Part shown: piece after piece, positions 1 to 5,108 of the stretch
How positions within the stretch are numbered: position 1 is the stretch's first letter
Layout: every line of letters begins with the position of its first letter
Source of the DNA: Bacteroidota bacterium
GTDB taxonomy: Bacteria > Bacteroidota > Rhodothermia > Rhodothermales > UBA10348
DNA length: 5,792 bases
Assembly (NCBI GenBank): GCA_022571135.1
Contig: JACZYK010000186.1
Coordinates: forward strand, 1 to 5,792
Direction: 5' to 3'
Position numbers and translations under genes: made by a program
The notes under the pieces: generated by a model
Told to the model about the DNA's origin: nothing
The model's input: the letters and a program-made list of their open reading frames with translations, nothing else
The model's database searches: none

Positions 1-1
1 T

Positions 2-817
2 TTCGCAGGATTCGTAGACGAGGGTGTACCGGATGGATACGACGCCTCCTACGTGGGAGAGCAGTACGACTATGAAATGGATTCGCCGTGGCTGGACGAC
101 GACGCCCCGGGGCACGGAGCCAGCCATTCCACGTTTGAAACCCGGATTCTGGCTGGTAATACTTTTGATTTCGCGGCAGTCCACGGAGAGGCGATCATGT
201 CCTGTGGGCGCTCGTTCGTATCGGCTTCCGACGAGGCGGTCGCGGGCGGCATGATAGAGCTTCAAGGATACGATACGCTCGATCTGATTCTCGGGGAGGA
301 GAAGACGACCTTCGGACCCGGAGCTGCCCGTCCGCTCGCTTTCCGGACCTTTTCCATCGAAATGCAAGAAATCCTGCGCTCGTATACCGACCGTGGTGGA
401 CGGCTGTTCGTCTCGGGAGCATACGTCGGAACGGATCTGAACGGGCCCTGGAGCCGGGAGGAGGACCGGCTGTTCTCGAAAGACGTGCTTCATCTGAAGT
501 GGCGCACCGATCACGCGTCGCTCGGCGGACGCATCGTGGCTCCCAATGACGTGCTGCTGCCATACGGATCCACCATCGATTACAGCACGGATCGAACCGG
601 ATCCATATATAGGGTGGAGTCGCCGGACGCCATCGAGCCGGTCGAAGAAGACGGAGAGACGCTTCTTCGGTATGCGGACAATCTTACGAGCGCGGCGATC
701 GGAGTGAGGGGAACGCACCGTGTCGTCGTTTTCGGCTTTCCTTTCGAAACGATTACCGACGCCCACGAACGCGCACTGACGATGCGGGCCATATTGAACT
801 ATCTCGACAGTGAATAG
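2..817 (+). CDS. C-terminal part of a secreted xanthan-lyase-like (golvesin/Xly-type) Bacteroidota protein, partial at 5' end
   Basis: The frame is open from the left edge and ends at TAG 815-817, giving 271 visible residues; the true start lies outside, so any internal GTG such as the one at 53 is not a real start. Visible residues 48-80 read RILAGNTFDFAAVHGEAI followed by a FVSASDEAV block, which I recall from large secreted Bacteroidota proteins annotated as xanthan lyase or fibronectin type III proteins. The rest looks like an alternating alpha/beta, GATase1- or flavodoxin-like fold. It has YDTLDLILGEEK (about 90-101), a helix, then GGRLFVSGAYVGTDL (122-136), and near the end RVVVFGFPFETI (220-231) and a final helix. 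No Cys-His-Glu triad of a glutamine amidotransferase is obvious, so it is probably structural or binding. In relatives the missing N-terminal part can carry an amidase-like domain, which would suit the wall-related neighbours; that is inference. Its stop overlaps the next gene by 8 bases, so the two are probably cotranscribed. Confidence 0.72.
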   Translation, partial: FAGFVDEGVPDGYDASYVGEQYDYEMDSPWLDDDAPGHGASHSTFETRILAGNTFDFAAVHGEAIMSCGRSFVSASDEAVAGGMIELQGYDTLDLILGEEKTTFGPGAARPLAFRTFSIEMQEILRSYTDRGGRLFVSGAYVGTDLNGPWSREEDRLFSKDVLHLKWRTDHASLGGRIVAPNDVLLPYGSTIDYSTDRTGSIYRVESPDAIEPVEEDGETLLRYADNLTSAAIGVRGTHRVVVFGFPFETITDAHERALTMRAILNYLDSE

Positions 818-2168
818 CAGCGATACCCAAGCAACGGATTCGTCCGAATCTCAGCCCACGAACGCCCGATCCGAGGAGACCCGCCCGGAGGGCACCCGAT
901 CCGCCTGGAGATGGGTGCCATCGCTCTATTTTGCGGAGGGCATACCCTACGTGATGGTGATGATCGTCTCGGGGATGATGTATAAACGCCTCGGCATTTC
1001 CAACACGGATATCGCGCTTTATACGAGCTGGCTCTATCTGCCCTGGGTGATCAAGCCTTTCTGGAGTCCCATTGTAGACGTCATCAAGACGAAACGCATC
1101 TGGATTGTCTGGATGCAACTCCTCATCGGGGCAGGACTCGCCTGCGTGGCACTCACCATCCCCGCGGACAATTTTTTTCGCTACTCGCTGGCGTTTCTGT
1201 GGCTCCTGGCGTTCAGTTCGGCTACGCATGACATCGCGGCTGACGGATTCTACATGCTGGGTCTGGATGTCCACACTCAGGTCTGGTTCGTGGGTATCCG
1301 ATCGACGTTCTATCGATTTGCAACGATTGCGGGACAGGGCTTCCTGGTCATGCTGGCAGGATTCCTAGAGGAGAGCTTCGGGGATATTCATGCTGCGTGG
1401 TCCGCGGTTTTCTTCGTCGCAGCCGGCATGTTCGGATTGCTATTCGCGTGGCACAGCCGGATTCTACCGCGCCCTACGGCGGACGATCTTAGGTCTCCGG
1501 GCTCACTGGGAAACCTGTATCGGGAGGTTGTCCGTGCGTTCGTGTCCTTCTTCCGGAAGAAGTACATCGCCGTCAGTCTGGCGTTCTTCCTGCTCTACAG
1601 ACTCGCAGAGGCTCAGCTATCCAAGATAGCGCCGCTCTTCCTGCTTGACGGGCAGGACGTTGGTGGGCTCGGGCTAAGCACCTTCGAGGTCGGTTTCGTG
1701 TACGGAACCGTTGGAGTCGCCGCCCTGACTGTCGGGGGGATACTCGGAGGGGTACTCGCGGCCCGTCACGGCCTCAAATACTGGCTCTGGTGGATGGTCG
1801 CCTCTATAAACCTTCCGAATGCAGTGTATGTATTCCTTGCTTACGCGATGCCCGAAAGCTATCTCGTCGTCAACATCGCTATTGCCGTCGAACAATTCGG
1901 GTACGGTTTCGGATTTACGGCGTTCATGCTCTACATGATCTACGTAGCCGACGGACCGAACAAGACATCCCATTTCGCGATCTGCACGGGTTTCATGGCG
2001 CTCGGCATGATGCTCCCGGGAATGGTCAGCGGTTGGATTCAGGAGACGCTCGGCTACCAGAAATTCTTCATCTGGGTGCTGCTGGCGACGATCCCGGGCT
2101 TCATTGCGGCGTGGTTCATCCCGCTCGACTCGGAGTTCGGAAAGAAGAAGGAGCCGTCTGAGACATGA
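810..2168 (+). CDS. ampG: AmpG-family MFS permease (muropeptide / anhydro-muro-sugar importer)
   Basis: This is a complete 452-residue inner-membrane transporter. About twelve hydrophobic segments are visible, roughly at residues 37-57, 67-90, 98-118, 125-150, 165-187, 195-215, 252-270, 293-316, 324-346, 350-380, 388-410 and 418-438. The central loop (about 216-250) is hydrophilic, as in 6+6 MFS proteins. SLYFAEGIPYVMV in helix 1, LPWVIKPFWSPIVD around 77-90 and ATHDIAADGFYM at 138-149 match the AmpG pattern (compare the SQDIV-DA segment of E. coli AmpG). Known AmpG proteins bring GlcNAc-anhydroMurNAc-peptides into the cytoplasm for recycling; Bacteroidota members may prefer other muro-sugars, so the exact substrate is open. 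The GTG at 810 overlaps the upstream stop and gives a polar 30-residue N-terminus; no in-frame ATG precedes helix 1. No clear Shine-Dalgarno site is seen, so translational coupling is likely. The TGA (2166-2168) overlaps the next ATG. A general AmpG-like sugar MFS is the alternative. Confidence 0.87.
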   Translation: MNSSDTQATDSSESQPTNARSEETRPEGTRSAWRWVPSLYFAEGIPYVMVMIVSGMMYKRLGISNTDIALYTSWLYLPWVIKPFWSPIVDVIKTKRIWIVWMQLLIGAGLACVALTIPADNFFRYSLAFLWLLAFSSATHDIAADGFYMLGLDVHTQVWFVGIRSTFYRFATIAGQGFLVMLAGFLEESFGDIHAAWSAVFFVAAGMFGLLFAWHSRILPRPTADDLRSPGSLGNLYREVVRAFVSFFRKKYIAVSLAFFLLYRLAEAQLSKIAPLFLLDGQDVGGLGLSTFEVGFVYGTVGVAALTVGGILGGVLAARHGLKYWLWWMVASINLPNAVYVFLAYAMPESYLVVNIAIAVEQFGYGFGFTAFMLYMIYVADGPNKTSHFAICTGFMALGMMLPGMVSGWIQETLGYQKFFIWVLLATIPGFIAAWFIPLDSEFGKKKEPSET

Positions 2169-2824
2169 TCCGCCAGATCCGAACGGAAGATTTCGATCGG
2201 CTCATCGGTTGCTGGAACGATTCGGCGCCCTTCGACCCGGTCTCGGCAGGGCTTTTTTACGAGAAAGTGGCCGAGGACTCCGGGTACCGCTCGCAGTTCG
2301 GTCTGCTGGATCAAGAAGATGGCCTCGTCCTTGGTTTCGTCGTCGGCGTAGTGCGAACCGGGGGAACGAAGGCCGGGGGAAAGATGGCGGAGGGCTTCCT
2401 GAAGTTTCTGGCCGTGCGATCTGAATACCGGGGCAGCGGCATCGGATCTTCTCTTCTGGACGAGATAGAAAGCGCATTGGTAAAATCCGGCGTTGACCGC
2501 ATCCGACTGGGCGAATCGGCGCCCAACTATCTCACACCGGGAGTCGACGTGCGTTACGCCCAAGCCATCCGGTTTTTCGAACGACACGGTTATCGCGTGA
2601 TAGGGGAGACATACAACCTCGACGTGTCCCTCCACTATGAACTCGGCTCCGTACAGTTCGATACGAACGCAGAGAACGCTGACCTCATCGCACGCGGGTT
2701 TCAAATCAGGCGCGCGGGAGACGAGACGAGGACGCTGTTTATGCGCTGCTTGCCGAGCACTGGCCATCCTGGAGCGACGAGGTCGCGCGCACATTCCGAA
2801 ACGTTCCGATCAGTCTGCACATAG
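2165..2824 (+). CDS. GNAT N-acetyltransferase, first domain of a two-domain enzyme; frame broken near 2725
   Basis: The ATG at 2165 overlaps the permease stop (ATGA), so the gene sits in the same operon. Residues 1-160 form a GNAT domain. The start MIRQIRTEDFDRLIGCWND is the usual beta1-alpha1, FLAVRSEYRGSGIGSSLLDE (80-99) is motif A with the acetyl-CoA pyrophosphate loop R-G-S-G-I-G at 89-94, and AIRFFERHGYRVIGE (134-148) is motif B. From about residue 178 a second GNAT domain begins (GFQIRRAGDE), but after residue 187 the frame turns into unrelated Arg/Ser-rich sequence ending at TAG 2822-2824. The true continuation lies one frame back and runs to 3096. As read here the product has 219 residues with about 32 abnormal ones at its end; the intact enzyme would have 308. 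The acceptor is unknown. Next to an AmpG-like importer, an amino sugar from the cell wall is plausible, as for GlmA of Clostridium acetobutylicum, a glucosaminide acetyltransferase. Confidence 0.8.
   Translation: MIRQIRTEDFDRLIGCWNDSAPFDPVSAGLFYEKVAEDSGYRSQFGLLDQEDGLVLGFVVGVVRTGGTKAGGKMAEGFLKFLAVRSEYRGSGIGSSLLDEIESALVKSGVDRIRLGESAPNYLTPGVDVRYAQAIRFFERHGYRVIGETYNLDVSLHYELGSVQFDTNAENADLIARGFQIRRAGDETRTLFMRCLPSTGHPGATRSRAHSETFRSVCT
2721..2730 (+). repeat. 5-base tandem duplication (ACGAG x2) at the frameshift of the GNAT gene
   Basis: ACGAG occurs twice in direct succession at 2721-2730, inside a longer run GGAGACGAGACGAGGACG. Deleting one copy changes the reading from GDETRTLF to GDEDAVYALL. 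This fuses the upstream frame (2165 onwards) to the downstream frame (to 3096) as one open 308-residue protein. A gain of 5 bases equals +2, exactly the shift observed between the two halves. That makes replication slippage a simple explanation, though any other +2 or -1 change in 2683-2824 would also do. Confidence 0.6.
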
Positions 2825-2844
2825 CCGTCCGTAGTGGTTCGGTT

Positions 2845-3096
2845 GTGGCATTCTCGGCTTACGACGGAAATAACATCGGGACGGGATGGTTCGGGCCGAT
2901 GGGCACCGATCCCGCGTTCAGGGGACTGGGACTGGGATCCGTACTTCTCAAACGGTGTCTGTCAGACATATCAGACCAGGGACACCGGCGTGCGATCATT
3001 CCCTGGGTTGAGCCGGTGGGATTCTATTATCGGGCCGCAGAAGCTACAATCGCACGAATCTTCGTCCGAATGGAAAAAGAAAAAATTTCTGTTTAA
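2845..3096 (+). pseudogene. Second GNAT domain of the same acetyltransferase, separated by a frameshift
   Basis: This frame is open from 2683 and encodes meaningful sequence from 2731: DAVYALLAEHWPSWSDEV, which continues the beta1-alpha1 begun in the upstream frame. The GTG at 2845 is only the first start-like codon and would cut the domain in the middle of a strand, so an independent start there is unlikely. The core reads GWFGPMGTDPAFRGLGLG, with the acetyl-CoA loop R-G-L-G-L-G, followed by the helix SVLLKRCL and then IIPWVEPVGFYYRAAEAT. That matches a recalled family pattern of GWFGP, RGxGIG and GWVGPxxFYEK, with PWVEP-FYYR as deviations. It ends naturally at TAA 3094-3096 after RMEKEKISV. 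Joined to 2165-2725 it makes a tandem-GNAT protein, an arrangement also seen in MshD-type acetyltransferases. The break is either a real loss-of-function mutation, a phase-variable state or a sequence error. No slippery heptamer for programmed frameshifting is seen in the overlap 2683-2824. Confidence 0.75.
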
Positions 3097-3116
3097 GGAA
3101 CTCCAAACCCCGACGA

Positions 3117-4637
3117 TCACCATCCAAGACGGTGTTTTTTCAGTCGAGTGGATTTTTCGCCCGAGCTCCGGGTGGACGAGCTGCTTGAGCCCTCAACGGA
3201 AGCCGCCTCAGATTTGACTTTGGAGTCCATGCTTCGGCCCCAGCTTGCGACGGTAGATACCGTCGAAGATGTCCAGGACGACGAAGCACCAGAATTGGCA
3301 GCGATAACCGGAAGCGATACGGCTCCGGGTGTGAGCGAAGACCCCTCGAATCGCTGATCAAGCCGCGTACCCGGATAATAAAAGTCCAGGATATCGCGGT
3401 ATCCATACCCACTATTCGCCATCCCGTGCGCTCCCCATTGGCTCAGGCCCACGCCGTGTCCGTATCCGTGTCCGTCGAACCGATATTTGCCACGCTTCTT
3501 CCTGGCCTTGAAAAATGTGCTCTTGAGGCTCTTTTCCCCGTGATTCGAGACGACCGCCCATCGGAACTGACTTCCTGAAATTACGCGATCTCTGCCGCCG
3601 TCAGAGACGAGGGTCACGCTCGTGACTCGGCCGTCCGAACCGGGCCGATCAAACCGGACCTCCTTCACCTTGAGACCGTATCGACGGGAAAGTTCACGGT
3701 GGAGTGCCTTCGCTTCGAGCTCGAAACGCCACGAGGCATCCGGAGACACGCTGTCGTAGGGATCCTTTCGACCGCGCAGGTATGAAAAGGGTGTTCCGGC
3801 CCAGATGCTTTCGTTGTTTGCCGAATGACCCCCGTTGGATGAGGAGTATACGGCTTCGATCGGTTCTCCTTCGTGCGTCAAGACCTCTCCGGCAGTCGCG
3901 CGGGCGGCCTCACGGGTTAGGGGAGTAGCTGCCGCGGCTCCCCGATAAACCTGGGCACGATCGCTGTCCACAAGGTGAAACGTATTCTCAATGTTCTGCA
4001 TGGCATACACTGCGTACGTACGCGCAGCAACCGCCATCGCCTTCGAGCCCTCGAGATCGCCCAGACCGTATTCCGATCCGACCACGGCTTCGATGTAGGC
4101 TTCGAGAGGCACGCGGTTGATCATCTCGAATCCCAAACCATCGGGCCGAACTCGAACTTCTAGTTGTCCGAAATACTGCCTCGTTCCAACCGGACCCGAC
4201 TGCGTGCGGAGCGAGAATGTCTCACCGTCCGACGCTGCAATTCTGATTGATCCGGCGTGCAGGCCTTTGTTTCCGGCGCGGAGGTATACATCGGTTCCAC
4301 CTATGGACAACTCGATCGTCGTACCCGTACGGATCTGATAAATGGGCGTGTCATTATCGCCGACGTAGATCGTCAGTCCGGATCCGGAGTTGCTCAGATG
4401 AATGTTTCTAGATTGGATGCGGTCGAATATCCTAACGCGAATTTCCGAGCTTCTGCCCGTGTATTTGGAGTCGGAGGATTCGACATTATGGGCTCCCGGA
4501 GATTCCGAGGAGGAGGAGACGGGGGGCGCCGGGGCGCCGGAAGCCGTCGGCCCCTGGAGGCCGATCGCCGTGCCGAGAAGGCATAGGAATCCTATGTTGG
4601 ATACGGATACACGTATCCCACGTATCGTCTTTCGCAT
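3117..4637 (-). CDS. Exported SpoIID/LytB-domain protein (peptidoglycan lytic transglycosylase-like)
   Basis: This is a complete 506-residue protein with start ATG at 4635-4637 and stop TGA at 3117-3119. The N-terminus MRKTIRGIRV plus the hydrophobic IGFLCLLGTAIGL and a small-residue stretch near 30-36 looks like a Sec signal peptide; Cys19 has no lipobox around it. The SpoIID domain covers about 155-428. Its marks in order are VPLEAYIEAVVGSEYG (177-191), KAMAVAARTYAVY (199-211), AQVYRG (228-233), IEAVYSSSNGGHSANNESIW (260-279) and FDGHGYGHGVGLSQWGAHGM (387-406), then DFYYPGT (418-424). Glu189 in VVGSE lines up with the catalytic glutamate of B. subtilis SpoIID, which cleaves denuded glycan strands. 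In a non-sporing Gram-negative the role is probably wall turnover or sugar release, not sporulation; that is inference. Residues 60-150 form a beta-rich pre-domain. Residues 431-506 are a Ser-rich, low-complexity tail ending in basic residues. It converges on the GNAT gene with 20 bases between stops. Confidence 0.9.
   Translation of the reverse strand: MRKTIRGIRVSVSNIGFLCLLGTAIGLQGPTASGAPAPPVSSSSESPGAHNVESSDSKYTGRSSEIRVRIFDRIQSRNIHLSNSGSGLTIYVGDNDTPIYQIRTGTTIELSIGGTDVYLRAGNKGLHAGSIRIAASDGETFSLRTQSGPVGTRQYFGQLEVRVRPDGLGFEMINRVPLEAYIEAVVGSEYGLGDLEGSKAMAVAARTYAVYAMQNIENTFHLVDSDRAQVYRGAAAATPLTREAARATAGEVLTHEGEPIEAVYSSSNGGHSANNESIWAGTPFSYLRGRKDPYDSVSPDASWRFELEAKALHRELSRRYGLKVKEVRFDRPGSDGRVTSVTLVSDGGRDRVISGSQFRWAVVSNHGEKSLKSTFFKARKKRGKYRFDGHGYGHGVGLSQWGAHGMANSGYGYRDILDFYYPGTRLDQRFEGSSLTPGAVSLPVIAANSGASSSWTSSTVSTVASWGRSMDSKVKSEAASVEGSSSSSTRSSGEKSTRLKKHRLGW
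4582..4618. repeat. Two adjacent short palindromes in the first codons of the SpoIID gene
   Basis: CATAGGA-A-TCCTATG (4582-4596) is an inverted repeat with perfect 7-base arms around one base, and GGATAC-AC-GTATCC (4605-4618) has perfect 6-base arms around two bases. Both lie within codons 7 to 19 of the SpoIID gene, in the part coding for the signal peptide. They could be operator-like sites or weak mRNA hairpins near the start codon, or simply result from repeated Arg/Ile/Ser/Val codons. Confidence 0.3.
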
Positions 4638-4761
4638 GAACTCGTTCCGTTTTCCGGTTGTACCCGGTCGAAACGCTCGAAAGCGAATTCGTGGGAGAGA
4701 AGGTTTGCCAGAACCCGTTCCCTCCGTGAGGTACCCGTTTGGTTGGAAGCCGTTGCATTGT

Positions 4762-4780
4762 GCGGCTCCTTTCGGGCCGC
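4762..4780 (-). other. GC-rich hairpin with GAAA tetraloop upstream of the SpoIID gene
   Basis: Read on the minus strand, GCGGCCC-GAAA-GGAGCCGC folds into a stem of seven base pairs with one bulged A, closed by a stable GNRA tetraloop. It lies about 125 bases before the SpoIID start, with no T-run after it, so it does not look like a terminator. It would be part of the mRNA leader if transcription starts further upstream. The function is unknown. Confidence 0.35.
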
Positions 4781-4786
4781 TGTTGG

Positions 4787-4809
4787 GCGCTTTGCGCTCT
4801 TTAAGAGCG
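4787..4809 (-). other. Two overlapping, mutually exclusive small hairpins upstream of the SpoIID gene
   Basis: On the minus strand CGCTCTTAAAGAGCG (4809 to 4795) forms a five- to six-pair stem with a short AT loop. The overlapping GCGC-AAA-GCGC (4797 to 4787) forms a four-pair stem. Both use the bases at 4795-4797, so only one can form at a time. They sit next to the tetraloop hairpin at 4762-4780. This may be leader structure or chance. Confidence 0.25.
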
Positions 4810-5030
4810 TTTCGGCACTGCCAAAGAACCTGTTCCGTGAGCTTATTGGCAGCGGCTTCCCGGGGTAGAGACGTCGCTGCCCATCTTTGAGCAAACGGTT
4901 GGTTCTTCCCTTATCGGCAGGGGGTTCTCAAATCTTAAGCTGTGCGGAGGGTGGCAGGTTTGAAATGAAAAATATACGCCCAATGCGCAGAAGAAGCGCT
5001 TTTGCGTCTCCGTTCCGGATGAACCGAACG

Positions 5031-5105
5031 AAAAACATAAAGGCCCCTGTTGATCTAGGTTTACAGGCGGGTACAGGAAGTTTTCAGGTAGCGTTAACAG
5101 GCCCT
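5031..5105 (-). terminator. Possible terminator after the ABC ATPase gene
   Basis: On the minus strand, just after the ATPase stop, an arm AGG-G-CCTGTT (5105 to 5096) can pair with AACAGG-GG-CCT (5051 to 5041), followed by TTATGTTTTT (5040 to 5031). The position and the T-rich tail suit intrinsic termination. The stem is interrupted by a small internal loop and the apical loop is about 44 bases, much longer than in typical terminators, so this is a weak call. Confidence 0.25.
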
Positions 5106-5108
5106 ACT

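Larger units (their letters stand above)
4638..5108. other. 471-base intergenic region with no supported gene
   Basis: This lies between the end of the ABC ATPase gene and the start of the SpoIID gene, both on the minus strand. Open frames crossing it (for example plus 4887-5420 and minus 4592-4894) show no recognisable protein features, and the first runs into the antisense of the ATPase gene. It should hold the promoter and leader of the SpoIID gene. I see no convincing -35/-10 pair or Bacteroidota-type TTTG/TAnnTTTG pair. The region upstream of ATG 4637 reads GGAAAACGGAACGAGTTC on the coding strand, purine-rich but without a proper Shine-Dalgarno core. Several hairpins (4762-4780, 4787-4809) and a possible terminator (5031-5105) are listed separately. 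No tRNA or known riboswitch was recognised. Confidence 0.6.

Noticed and set aside
195..563. Minus-strand open frame of 122 codons opposite the first gene
   Set aside because: An Arg-rich shadow typical of GC-rich antisense frames; the plus strand carries the coherent protein.
2054..2794. Long minus-strand open frame of 246 codons opposite the GNAT gene
   Set aside because: The plus strand there encodes clear GNAT motifs and the end of the AmpG protein; the antisense product shows no recognisable fold and lies across a gene boundary.
2683..2824. Programmed -1 ribosomal frameshifting in the GNAT gene
   Set aside because: No slippery heptamer of the X-XXY-YYZ type and no strong downstream hairpin are seen in the overlap; the 5-base duplication explains the shift more simply.
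4402..4890. Plus-strand open frame opposite the SpoIID start and leader
   Set aside because: It is largely antisense to the signal peptide and N-terminal region of SpoIID, rich in Arg/Pro, and shows no family features.
4592..4894. Minus-strand open frame of 100 codons overlapping the SpoIID start
   Set aside because: Low-complexity basic product overlapping the well-supported SpoIID start in another frame; no conserved feature seen.
4895..4945. A T-arm-like GGGGTTCTCAAATC resembling part of a tRNA
   Set aside because: The flanking bases do not form a T-stem and no acceptor, D or anticodon arm can be drawn around it on either strand.
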